From Collinsella sp. (GTDB taxonomy: Bacteria; Actinomycetota; Coriobacteriia; Coriobacteriales; Coriobacteriaceae), in the NCBI GenBank assembly GCA_019414025.1, contig DXMU01000023.1, forward strand, positions 1 through 36,903: a stretch of 36,903 nucleotides of DNA, read 5' to 3'. Below, piece after piece: positions 30,078-36,903 of this stretch (positions are counted from its first letter, which is position 1; each line of letters opens with the position of its first letter). A program made the translations under genes and the position numbers. The notes under the pieces were generated by a model, which was not told where the DNA came from, made no database searches, and saw only the letters and a list, made by a program, of their open reading frames with translations.

Positions 30078-32504
30078 TTACGCGTGCCAGATCTCGTCGC
30101 GGTACTCGCGAATGGTGCGGTCGCTCGAGAACCAGCCGGAGGAGGCGGTGTTGAGCAGGGCCTTGCGGTTCCAGGTCTCCTGGTCGCCGTAGCTGTTCGT
30201 GAGCTTCTCCCAGGCGTCGACGTAGCTGCGGAAATCGGCCATGACCAGGTCGGGGTCGTTGTTGTTCATGAGCTCGTTGTAGATGCTCTCGAAGTTGCCC
30301 GAAAGACCCGCAAAGGTGTTGTCCTTGAGCTCGTCCATCACGCGGCCCAGGCGCTCGCGGTCGCCGTTGAGCGTATCCCATGCAAAGTAGCTGTTGGATG
30401 CCCAGAGCTGCTCGACCTCGGGAGCGGTCAGACCAAAGATGGCCTCGTTCTCGCGACCGGCCAGGTCGGCGATCTCGATGTTGGCGCCGTCGAGGGTGCC
30501 CAGCGTAATGGCGCCGTTCATCATGAGCTTCATGTTGGACGTGCCCGAGGCCTCCTTGCCGGCCGTGGAGATCTGCTCCGAGATCTCGGCAGCGGGGTAG
30601 ATGAGCTGGGCGTTGCTCACACGGAAGTTGGGGATAAAGCAGACCTTCATGACCTCGTTCACGCGGGCGTCGTTGTTGATGACGTTGGCCACGGAGTTAA
30701 TGAGGCGGATGGTCTCCTTGGCAAAGGTGTAGCTCGATGCAGCCTTACCGCTATAGATGAAGGTCGTCGGCGTCACGTGGAAGTTGGGATCGGCGATGCG
30801 ACGGTTGTAGATGTCCATCACCTTCATGATGTTCATGAGCTGGCGCTTGTAGGCGTGGAAGCGCTTCACCTGGACATCGAAGACGGTGTTGGGGTCGATG
30901 ACCAGACCGGTCTCGGCCTTAACGTAGGCGGCCAGACGCTCCTTGTTGGCGCGCTTGGAGGCACCCACGGCCTTGAGGAACTCGGTGTCGTTCTGGAACT
31001 CTTTGAGTTTCTCGAGCTCAAAGGCGTCCTTCAGCCAGCCGTCGCCAATGGCATCGGTCACGAGCTTGGCATAGGTGGGGTTGGCCTCGGCAAAGAAGCG
31101 ACGGTGCGAGATGCCGTTGGTCTTGTTGTTGAACTTCTCGGGCGTCAGGGCATAGAAGTCCTTGAGCACGATGTTTTTGATGATGTCGGAGTGGATCTTG
31201 GCCACGCCGTTGACGCTGTGGCTGCAGATCACAGACAGGTTGGCCATGCGAATCTCGCCGTCCCACAGGATGGCGGTCTGGCGCAGACGCTCCTGCCAGC
31301 CCTCCTGGGTGGTGTCGAACGACTCGTGCCAACGACGGCTGATCTCGTCGATGATCTGGTACACGCGGGGGAGGAGCTTGGAGAACGTGCCGATGGGCCA
31401 TTTCTCCAGAGCCTCGGGCAGGATGGTGTGGTTGGTGTAGCTCACGACCTGGGTCACGATGTTCCAGGCGTCGTCCCACTCGAGCTTCTTCTCGTCGATG
31501 AGGATGCGCATGAGCTCGGGGCCGCACATGGCGGGGTGGGTATCGTTGGTGTGGATGGCCACAAACTGCGGCAGCAGCTCCCAGTTTGCGCCGTGCTCCT
31601 TCTCAAAGGTATCGAGCAGGCTGTAGATGCCGGCCGAGACAAACAGGTACTCCTGCTTCAGGCGCAGCAGACGACCGTGCTCGCCGGCGTCGTTGGGGTA
31701 GAGGATGGCGCTGATGGCCTCGGCCTCGGCGCGCTCGGCATCGGCCAGGGCGTAGTCGCCGCGGTTGAAGGCCTCAAGGTCAAAGTGCTCCTCGACCGGC
31801 TCGGCGGCCCAGACACGCAGCTTGTTGACGGTCTCGCCGGCATAGCCCACGACGGGGATGTCATAAGGGACGGCCAGGATGTCCTGCGTGTCCACCGTGC
31901 GGTAGAACGTGCGACCGTTCTCCTCAAAGCCCTCAACATGGCCACCAAATTTAATGGTCACGGCCTTGTCCTGACGACGGACCTCCCAGGGATAGCCGTG
32001 GGTGAGCCACTCGTCGGTTGCCTCGACCTGGCTGCCGTTGACGATCTCCTGCTTAAACAGGCCGTAGCGGTAGCGCATGCCGTTGCCGTAGCCGGCAATG
32101 CCCTCGGCTGCCATGGAATCCAGGAAGCATGCGGCCAGACGGCCCAGGCCGCCGTTGCCCAGCGCCGGATCGGGCTCCTGGTTCTCGATGACGGAAAGGT
32201 CGAAGCCCATGTCGTCGAGCGCCTCGGCGACCATGTCGCGCACGCCAAAGTTGAGCAGGTAGTTGTCGAGCAGGCGGCCGATCAAAAACTCGATCGAGAA
32301 GTAGTACACGCGCTTCTTGCCCTCGGCGGTGACGCGGGCGCCACTCTTGGTGGCAACGGTGCGGGCCTTTTCGGCCACGAGCTTGGCCAGGGCGTTAAAG
32401 CGGTCGAGGTCGCTGGCGGCCTCGACGCTCTTGCCGCTGATGCTCATGACGGCATCGCGATAGAGCTCGGTAAACTCCTGCTTGTTGTCGAAGATCTTAT
32501 TCAT
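30078..32504 (-). CDS. glgP: Glycogen/maltodextrin phosphorylase
   Basis: 808 residues, normal for a GT35 phosphorylase. It releases glucose-1-phosphate from alpha-1,4-glucan ends. Landmarks are YYFSIEFLIGRLLDNYLLNFG near residue 70, GNGGLGRLAACFLDSMA, HTNDTHPAMCGPELMR, QVKRFHAYKRQLMN, and the PLP lysine in EASGTSNMKLMMNGA (K659). No allosteric phosphorylation-type N-terminal extension is seen. GGAAAGGA precedes the ATG, inside a hairpin that may hide it (32506-32540). It follows glgB by 94 bases, so the two degradative/branching enzymes come first in the cluster and the synthesis genes follow. Confidence 0.97.
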   Translation of the reverse strand: MNKIFDNKQEFTELYRDAVMSISGKSVEAASDLDRFNALAKLVAEKARTVATKSGARVTAEGKKRVYYFSIEFLIGRLLDNYLLNFGVRDMVAEALDDMGFDLSVIENQEPDPALGNGGLGRLAACFLDSMAAEGIAGYGNGMRYRYGLFKQEIVNGSQVEATDEWLTHGYPWEVRRQDKAVTIKFGGHVEGFEENGRTFYRTVDTQDILAVPYDIPVVGYAGETVNKLRVWAAEPVEEHFDLEAFNRGDYALADAERAEAEAISAILYPNDAGEHGRLLRLKQEYLFVSAGIYSLLDTFEKEHGANWELLPQFVAIHTNDTHPAMCGPELMRILIDEKKLEWDDAWNIVTQVVSYTNHTILPEALEKWPIGTFSKLLPRVYQIIDEISRRWHESFDTTQEGWQERLRQTAILWDGEIRMANLSVICSHSVNGVAKIHSDIIKNIVLKDFYALTPEKFNNKTNGISHRRFFAEANPTYAKLVTDAIGDGWLKDAFELEKLKEFQNDTEFLKAVGASKRANKERLAAYVKAETGLVIDPNTVFDVQVKRFHAYKRQLMNIMKVMDIYNRRIADPNFHVTPTTFIYSGKAASSYTFAKETIRLINSVANVINNDARVNEVMKVCFIPNFRVSNAQLIYPAAEISEQISTAGKEASGTSNMKLMMNGAITLGTLDGANIEIADLAGRENEAIFGLTAPEVEQLWASNSYFAWDTLNGDRERLGRVMDELKDNTFAGLSGNFESIYNELMNNNDPDLVMADFRSYVDAWEKLTNSYGDQETWNRKALLNTASSGWFSSDRTIREYRDEIWHA

Positions 32505-32505
32505 A

Positions 32506-32540
32506 CGTTCCTTTCCCCCGGGGATGTTTCTCCCGGAACG
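32506..32540 (-). promoter_or_regulatory. Hairpin over the glgP ribosome binding site
   Basis: On the minus strand CGTTCC (32540-32535) can pair with GGAACG (32511-32506), which contains part of the glgP Shine-Dalgarno GGAAAGGAACGT just before the ATG. An alternative pairing CCGGG/CCCGG inside would leave the site free. This could be a simple translational switch or chance. Confidence 0.35.
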
Positions 32541-32598
32541 GTTATGACATCTATCCTACGCCCACGCGGGGCGGGTAATTACAGTGGTAACGCCTTTG

Positions 32599-34845
32599 TT
32601 ACGCTTTCTTGGCGGGAGCCTTAACAGCAGCTGCCTTGGCCTTGGGAGCAGCCTTTTTGGTGGCTGCCTTTTTGGCCGTGGCGGACTTGGCCGAAGCCTT
32701 GGCAGCGGGCTTGGTAGCCTTCGCCTTGGTCGGAGCCTTCTTGGCAGCCGCAGGCTTGGGCTTCACCGAGGACGCGCGCTTGCGCGTCGCCTTCTTGGGC
32801 TTCTCGACCACGGGCGGCTTATAGCTGCTGGGACCGCGGCGCTTAAGCACCACGCCTGCCAGGCCGGGCACCTTCATCTCAATGGAGTCCATCTGCCCGT
32901 TCCAGGGATAGGGCTCGCTCGAGCAGGTGTAGGGCTCCTCACCGGCGTAACCGCTGCCGCCAAACTCGGGACGGTCGGAATCGAAGATGACCTCCCAGTC
33001 ACCCTCGCGCGGCACGCCCACACGGAAGCTCTCGTAGCTTGCCGGGTCAAAGTTGATCAGGATCACCAGGTCGTCATCGACGTCCTCGCCCTGACGCACA
33101 AAGCTCACGATGGACTGCTTGGAGTTATCCGCGTCGATCCAGGTAAAGCCGTCGTCGGTGTAGCCGCGCTCGTACAGGGCGGGCTCGGCGGTGTACAGGT
33201 GGTTGAGCGCCTTAATGAACGCCTGATGATGACGGTGGGTCTCGTACTCCTCGGTCAGGAACCACTGGATGGACTCGTAGTAGCGCCACTCAATAAACTG
33301 GCCGATCTCGTTGCCCATAAAGTTAAGCTTGGCACCGGGGTGCGTCATCTGGTAGAAAGCCAGCGTGCGCAGGCCGGCAAACTGGCGCCACCAGTCGCCC
33401 GGCATGCGGCCGATGAGCGAGCACTTGCCGTGCACGACCTCGTCGTGGCTCAGCGGGCAGATGAAGTTCTCGGTAAAGGCGTACATGATGGAGAACGTGA
33501 GCAGCCCGTGGTTGCCGGGGCGCCACGGAAAATCGGTCTGCATGTAGTGCAGGGTGTCGTTCATCCAGCCCATGTCCCACTTGTAGTGGAAGCCCAGACC
33601 GCCGTCCTGCGGCGGATAGGTCACGAGCGGCCACGCGGTGGACTCCTCGGCCATCATCATCACGTCGGGGTAGTGTGCCTCAACAGCGCAGTTGACCTGA
33701 CGGATAAACGCGCTGGCGTCCAGGTCCTCCTCGGTACCGTACTTGTTGAACTTCTTTTGCCCCGGATCGTCGATGCCAAAGTTGAGGTACAGCATACTGG
33801 ACACGCCGTCCATGCGAATGCCGTCCACGTGGAAGTTCTCGAGCCAGTACAGCACGTTGGAGACCAGGAAGGAGCGGACCTCGCCGCGGGCGAAGTCAAA
33901 CTTGTGCGTGCCCCAGTTGGGGTGAATCTCGTGCTCAAACAGCATGTGGCCGTTAAAGGTGGCAAGGCCGTGGGAGTCGGCGCAAAAACCGCCGGGCACC
34001 CAGTCCATGATCACGCCAATGCCCGCCTCGTGGCATGCATCGATAAAGTGCATGAGCTGCTGCGGGTTGCCGTAGCGCGACGTTGCGGCGTAGTAGCCGG
34101 TCGTCTGGTAGCCCCAGGAGCCGTCGAAGGGATGCTCCATAAGCGGCATGACCTCGATATGCGTATAGCCCATATCGCGCACGTAGTCCACGAGCTCCAC
34201 CGACAGATCGTCGTAGGTGTAGAACTCGCCGCGCTGCGCGGGGAAGGGATCCATGGGGCCGGGGTAGTTGCCGTACTCGTCGGGCTCGCCCTGTGGCGCG
34301 TCACCGTGGCGCTTCCACGAGCCAATATGCACCTCGTAGATGTTAAGGGGCTGCGACATGTGGTTATGGCTGGCGCGGCGCTTGAGCCATGCGGCGTCGT
34401 TCCACTTGTAGCCATCGAGGGTCCACAGCACGCTCGCGGTACCCGGAGGGCACTCGGCCTTAAAGGCGTACGGATCGGCCTTGTAGAGCTTTTCGCCCTC
34501 GTTGGTCTCGATGAGATACTTATAGAGCTGGCCCTGCTCGGCGCCAGGAATAAAGCCTTCCCAAATAGCGCTCGTATGCATGGGCACCAGCGGGTTGGCT
34601 TGCTCGTCCCAGTCGTTAAATTCGCCAATGACGTGAACGCTTTTAACGTCGGGCGCCCAAACGCAAAAACGCCAGCCGCGCGTGCGTTGCTGCGTGTCGG
34701 GATGCGCGCCCATCTTTTCCCAGCTGCGCTCCCACGTACCGATGCCAAACAGATAGACATCGTCCTTGGTGAGCTCCGGTGCGTGCGGGGCGGCTTTACG
34801 GGTAGCAGGCTTTTTGGTTGCTGGCTTTAGCTTTGTATCGCTCAC
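32599..34845 (-). CDS. glgB: 1,4-alpha-glucan branching enzyme with basic N- and C-terminal tails
   Basis: About 748 residues. A short Lys/Ala/Pro-rich N-terminus (KLKPATKKPATRKAAPH) is followed by a CBM48 domain (WRFCVWAPDVKSVHVIGEFNDW) and a GH13 barrel. Conserved regions are MDWVPGGF, DGIRMDGVSSMLY (nucleophile Asp), MMAEESTAWP (acid Glu) and CPLSHDEVVHGK. It creates the alpha-1,6 branches of glycogen. The last 75 or so residues are almost only Lys, Ala, Pro and Thr (KKAPTKAKATKPAAKAS...), like the glgA tail. The start is uncertain: GTG 34845 has GGGA 6 bases upstream, while ATG 34857 and 34860 lack a site; the difference is at most five residues. DWVPGGFCAD replaces the usual DWVPGHFPKD, a mild deviation. 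It heads the glycogen cluster. Confidence 0.93.
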   Translation of the reverse strand: MSDTKLKPATKKPATRKAAPHAPELTKDDVYLFGIGTWERSWEKMGAHPDTQQRTRGWRFCVWAPDVKSVHVIGEFNDWDEQANPLVPMHTSAIWEGFIPGAEQGQLYKYLIETNEGEKLYKADPYAFKAECPPGTASVLWTLDGYKWNDAAWLKRRASHNHMSQPLNIYEVHIGSWKRHGDAPQGEPDEYGNYPGPMDPFPAQRGEFYTYDDLSVELVDYVRDMGYTHIEVMPLMEHPFDGSWGYQTTGYYAATSRYGNPQQLMHFIDACHEAGIGVIMDWVPGGFCADSHGLATFNGHMLFEHEIHPNWGTHKFDFARGEVRSFLVSNVLYWLENFHVDGIRMDGVSSMLYLNFGIDDPGQKKFNKYGTEEDLDASAFIRQVNCAVEAHYPDVMMMAEESTAWPLVTYPPQDGGLGFHYKWDMGWMNDTLHYMQTDFPWRPGNHGLLTFSIMYAFTENFICPLSHDEVVHGKCSLIGRMPGDWWRQFAGLRTLAFYQMTHPGAKLNFMGNEIGQFIEWRYYESIQWFLTEEYETHRHHQAFIKALNHLYTAEPALYERGYTDDGFTWIDADNSKQSIVSFVRQGEDVDDDLVILINFDPASYESFRVGVPREGDWEVIFDSDRPEFGGSGYAGEEPYTCSSEPYPWNGQMDSIEMKVPGLAGVVLKRRGPSSYKPPVVEKPKKATRKRASSVKPKPAAAKKAPTKAKATKPAAKASAKSATAKKAATKKAAPKAKAAAVKAPAKKA

Positions 34846-35081
34846 GTTTGATCCCATCATGACGCGGCAGCGTATTGCCTTGGTGACTAGATGCGAAAGG
34901 TCCAAGGCTGCACGAATCGAAGGGACGGCGAAGTTTCTGTGATTCGTTCCACCTCGCGTGCTCGGTGGAACTTTCGGCAAAAACTACGATAACACCTGTA
35001 CGTTCGTTTTATGAACGAAAGCGGATTTGCGAGGGCGTTTAATCGGTAAGCGACATGTTTAGACCACTGGCAGAATTGCCG
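34846..35081 (-). other. Leader/intergenic region of glgB with several hairpins
   Basis: About 235 bases between glgB and the operator-like sites. On the minus strand it can form stems at 35017-35001 (CGTTC/GAACG), 34971-34946 (GTTCCACC/GGTGGAAC, 8 bp) and 34908-34877 (GCCTTGG/CCAAGGC). No known riboswitch was recognised and no convincing glgB promoter was found. No coding sequence of credible composition lies here. Confidence 0.45.
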
Positions 35082-35107
35082 TGGTAAAACTCTTGACAGT
35101 TTTACCA
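35082..35107. promoter_or_regulatory. Perfect inverted-repeat operator TGGTAAAACT-n6-AGTTTTACCA
   Basis: Ten-base arms at 35082-35091 and 35098-35107 are perfect reverse complements with a six-base spacer. The spacer and first base of the right arm make TTGACA (35093-35098), a consensus -35 reading rightward, so a bound protein would block that promoter; the matching -10 (TTCAAA/CAAAAT near 35116-35123) is poor. Arms contain the GGTAAAAC half-site seen upstream of the GH13-GH77 gene. Confidence 0.6.
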
Positions 35108-35137
35108 ATTTGGGTTTCAAAATTGTTTGTTTGACGT

Positions 35138-35168
35138 TTGGTAAAACGTTTTTAGCAAGTTGTTTACC
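35138..35168. promoter_or_regulatory. Second GGTAAAAC operator-like site before the HAD gene
   Basis: TTGGTAAAACGTTTTTAG at 35138-35155 has a perfect AAAACGTTTT core, the shape of a LacI-family operator. GTTTACC follows at 35162-35168 as an inverted half-site. The site ends about 11 bases before the ribosome binding site of the HAD gene, a position suited to repression of that gene. Confidence 0.5.
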
Positions 35169-35191
35169 CTTTGATATCGAAAGGCTTGTTT

Positions 35192-35881
35192 ATGTCCCAT
35201 ACCGCCGCTCCCCAGGTTGCTTTTATTTTCGATTGCGATGGCACGCTGGTCAATAGCACCCCCGTTTGGGGCTATGCGCAGCCCGAGTTATTGCGCCGTC
35301 ACGGTATCGACGTGACCGTGGATGACTTTGCCCAATTTGAGCACCTGTCGCTGGAGGATGAGTGCCAGGCCTACCACGACACGTGGGGCATTGGCGCGAA
35401 TGGCGAGGAGCTGTATCGCGAGCTGGGTGAGATTTTGATTGATGGGTACTCTAAGGTGCCGCCGCGCGAGGGACTCATGGCTTTTTTGGAGCAGGCGAAG
35501 GCGGCGGGCATTGCCATGTGCGTGGCTACGTCCACGCCGGCCGAGCTGGTGCGGTCCGCGCTCGCTGGTGCCGGGCTCGACGCTTACATGGAGTTTGTTA
35601 CCACGACGGGTGAGGCGGGACGCTCCAAACAATTCCCCGATGTGTACGAGCTGGCGCTGCAACGCCTGGAGGAACGCCACGGGCACAAGTTTGAGCGCAC
35701 ATGGGTGTTTGAGGACGCCGTCTTTGGCCTAAAGAGCTCTGGGGTCGCCGGCTTTAAGCGTGTAGGCATCTATGACCCGCATGGCCGTATGGAGCGCGAC
35801 GAGGTTCGCGACAACTGCGATATCTTTATCGACAGCTATGAAGACCTGGATCTGACCCGCGTGCTTTCGTTTGAGGGATAG
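35192..35881 (+). CDS. HAD-superfamily phosphatase (phosphoglycolate phosphatase / phosphoglucomutase-like subfamily IA)
   Basis: 229 residues with the four HAD motifs: FIFDCDGTLVNS (nucleophile D14 and D16), CVATSTPAE (motif II), the lysine in RSKQFPDVYELA (motif III) and VFEDAVFGLKSSGVAG (motif IV). A four-helix cap lies between motifs I and II. The DCDGT start fits phosphatases; true beta-phosphoglucomutases usually have DLDGVI, so a phosphomutase role is less likely. The substrate is unknown. ATG 35192 has AAAGG about 7 bases upstream; seven earlier in-frame codons lack a site. It is divergent from glgB and downstream of the GGTAAAAC operator sites, so it may be co-regulated with glycogen genes. 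thiN starts 9 bases after the stop. Confidence 0.9.
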   Translation: MSHTAAPQVAFIFDCDGTLVNSTPVWGYAQPELLRRHGIDVTVDDFAQFEHLSLEDECQAYHDTWGIGANGEELYRELGEILIDGYSKVPPREGLMAFLEQAKAAGIAMCVATSTPAELVRSALAGAGLDAYMEFVTTTGEAGRSKQFPDVYELALQRLEERHGHKFERTWVFEDAVFGLKSSGVAGFKRVGIYDPHGRMERDEVRDNCDIFIDSYEDLDLTRVLSFEG

Positions 35882-35890
35882 GCGAGGGCT

Positions 35891-36532
35891 GTGGCTTGCA
35901 AGGTATTAGTGGTCTGCGGCTCGCCCGTGGTGGCGAGCGCGGATCTGTTGCGTAAGTTAGCAGGGGAGTGCGACCACGTTGTAGCCGTGGACCGCGGGCT
36001 CGACGCGCTGCTGGGCGCCGGTCTGGGCTGCGACGTTTATGTGGGGGATGCCGACACGGTGAGCGACGCAGGTCGCGCGCTGGTCGATGCCGCCACCGAC
36101 TTTGAAGTTGAGCGCCACGACCCGTACAAGGACTATACCGATCTGGCGCTGGCGCTCGATTCCGCCCGCCGTCGCTGGCCGGGTGCCGAAGTGGTTGCGA
36201 CCTGCGCCACCGGCGGCCGCCCCGACATGGCACTGTCTGTACTGGGCCTGCTCGCGGGCTACGAGGGTGCCCCCGTCTGGATCGTCGAGGACAAGGTGGT
36301 CGCCCGCATTCTTCACGCAGATGAATCGTGGACCATCGAAGGCGCTGAGGGCAAAACGTTTTCCATTATTGCTATAGCCCCCAACACCCAGGTAAGCGAA
36401 CACGGCCTAGAATGGGAACTGGAACACGCCTTCTTGGGCTTACTAGCCGACACTGGTATCAGCAACATCGTAAGAAAAACAGCAACGATAACCGTCCACC
36501 AGGGAACGGCAATCGCCTACCTTTACAAGTAG
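35891..36532 (+). CDS. thiN: Thiamine pyrophosphokinase
   Basis: 213 residues from a GTG with GAGGG just upstream. Spacing is short, but the conserved first strand KVLVVCGSP starts at once. Motifs of the family are AVDRGLDALL (32-41), VGDADTVSD (51-59, usual form GDFDS), DYTDLALAL (81-89, usual form DKTDLELAL) and the nucleotide-binding ATGGRPDMAL (about 106-115, usual form GGRxDH). The C-terminal beta-sandwich domain with WTIEG and FSIIAI is present. It transfers pyrophosphate from ATP to thiamine. The Asp residues are kept, but the altered GDADTV and the missing His in GGRPDM make it a divergent member. Nine bases separate it from the HAD gene, so both are likely on one transcript. Confidence 0.85.
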   Translation: MACKVLVVCGSPVVASADLLRKLAGECDHVVAVDRGLDALLGAGLGCDVYVGDADTVSDAGRALVDAATDFEVERHDPYKDYTDLALALDSARRRWPGAEVVATCATGGRPDMALSVLGLLAGYEGAPVWIVEDKVVARILHADESWTIEGAEGKTFSIIAIAPNTQVSEHGLEWELEHAFLGLLADTGISNIVRKTATITVHQGTAIAYLYK

Positions 36533-36587
36533 GGTGACGGCCCGTGAGGGTTTTCCTGGGACGGAGCAGCAAACCCAAAATTTCCTC

Positions 36588-36616
36588 TTGCATCCCCAAA
36601 GACATTCCCCTATAGT
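36588..36616 (+). promoter_or_regulatory. Promoter of tRNA-Ala
   Basis: TTGCAT at 36588-36593 and TATAGT at 36611-36616 are separated by exactly 17 bases. Transcription should start near 36623, a few bases before the mature tRNA end at 36630. Confidence 0.75.
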
Positions 36617-36629
36617 ATCTCCTCGTCAC

Positions 36630-36705
36630 GGGGGCGTAGCTCAGCTGGGAGAGCGCTTGACTGGCAGTCAAGAGGTCAGGGGTTCGATCCCCCTCGTCTC
36701 CACCA
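36630..36705 (+). tRNA. tRNA-Ala (anticodon GGC)
   Basis: A 76-base cloverleaf: acceptor GGGGGCG pairs with CGTCTCC (two G-U pairs), D-arm GCTC/GAGC, anticodon stem CTTGA/TCAAG around loop CTGGCAG (anticodon GGC), and T-arm AGGGG-TTCGATC-CCCCT. The discriminator is A and the CCA end is encoded (36703-36705). It reads the GCC and GCU alanine codons, and GCC is the dominant alanine codon in most of this window. Confidence 0.95.
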
Positions 36706-36715
36706 TCATGAATGC

Positions 36716-36748
36716 AAGGCCACTCGAACGAGTGGCCTTTCTTATTTT
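36716..36748 (+). terminator. Rho-independent terminator of tRNA-Ala
   Basis: AAGGCCACTCG at 36716-36726 pairs with CGAGTGGCCTT at 36729-36739, followed by TCTTATTTT. It is a strong terminator 10 bases after the tRNA. Confidence 0.9.
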
Positions 36749-36903
36749 CGAGCTCCCCAACAAGCTGCACGCCAAAAAGTTGTGCAATAACCTGCTAATT
36801 ATTTAGATATGTTGTCCAACATTAATTAAATCGATTCCTATCAAATACTTGGGTGACGCATAATTTCTTTCGCAAATTGACAACCGCATAGCGGAACACG
36901 GCC
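36749..36903. other. AT-rich sequence downstream of tRNA-Ala, no gene seen
   Basis: This 155-base end of the window is much richer in A and T than the rest from about 36770 on. No ORF of credible composition lies here. A TTGACA at 36877-36882 could be a -35 box of a rightward promoter whose -10 would fall at or past the window end. Confidence 0.5.

Noticed and set aside
30084..32624. 846-codon open frame on the plus strand opposite glgP
   Set aside because: It is an antisense shadow of a strongly codon-biased GC-rich gene; its translation shows no recognisable domain and glgP is complete with all motifs.
32584..34830. 748-codon open frame on the plus strand opposite glgB
   Set aside because: Same reason: no domain, His/Val/Gly-rich mirror composition, and glgB is clearly the coding strand.
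34887..35120. 77-codon minus-strand frame upstream of glgB
   Set aside because: It has no ribosome binding site or family similarity, and overlaps the structured leader and operator sites.

Overview
The window looks like a chromosomal segment of a high-GC Gram-positive actinobacterium of the Coriobacteriia, most likely Collinsella or a close relative. This rests on gene content, C-ending codon preference and clean AAGGAG-type ribosome binding sites. It is an inference, since no rRNA or other taxonomic marker is present.

Layout. (1) 1-4721 (+): tightly overlapping anaerobic cobalamin genes (end of a membrane protein, probably cbiB; cobD-like decarboxylase; cbiP; corrinoid adenosyltransferase; cbiC; cbiJ/cobK). 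This block is visibly richer in GC and in GCG/CGC codons than the rest. It ends at a short remnant resembling an IS21 transposase (about 4762-4842) and a 69-bp palindromic repeat. (2) 4933-10219 (-): a MacA/MacB-type export system (permease, ATPase, membrane-fusion protein) and an L,D-transpeptidase. (3) 10369-13602 (-): iron-sulfur L-serine dehydratase and S-adenosylmethionine synthetase. (4) 13915-21221 (+): gltX, then the classical priA-def-fmt-rsmB housekeeping set. (5) 21364-21600 (-): a small FmdB-type zinc ribbon protein. (6) 21689-34845 (-): a glycogen/maltodextrin cluster, in transcription order glgB-glgP-glgC-glgD-glgA, followed by a GH13-GH77 fusion. (7) 35192-36705 (+): a HAD phosphatase, thiamine pyrophosphokinase and tRNA-Ala(GGC), followed by an AT-rich stretch running off the end.

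The glycogen genes form a complete cycle. GlgC/GlgD makes ADP-glucose, GlgA and GlgB build and branch the polymer, GlgP releases glucose-1-phosphate, and the fused GH13-MalQ enzyme remodels maltodextrins. GlgA and GlgB both carry long Lys/Ala-rich, histone-H1-like tails outside their catalytic domains. A repeated GGTAAA(A)C operator-like motif lies upstream of the GH13-GH77 gene and in the glgB/HAD divergent region, hinting at a shared regulator.

The most unusual structural signal is a set of large intergenic palindromes (4852, 12032, 13723, 15468, 18591, 21227). They have near-perfect 13-32 bp arms and loops that often contain nested stems. Several begin or end with GGGAC/GTCCC, and two are copies of one family. 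They look like REP/MITE-type elements or structured RNAs, and no transposase for them is present in the window.
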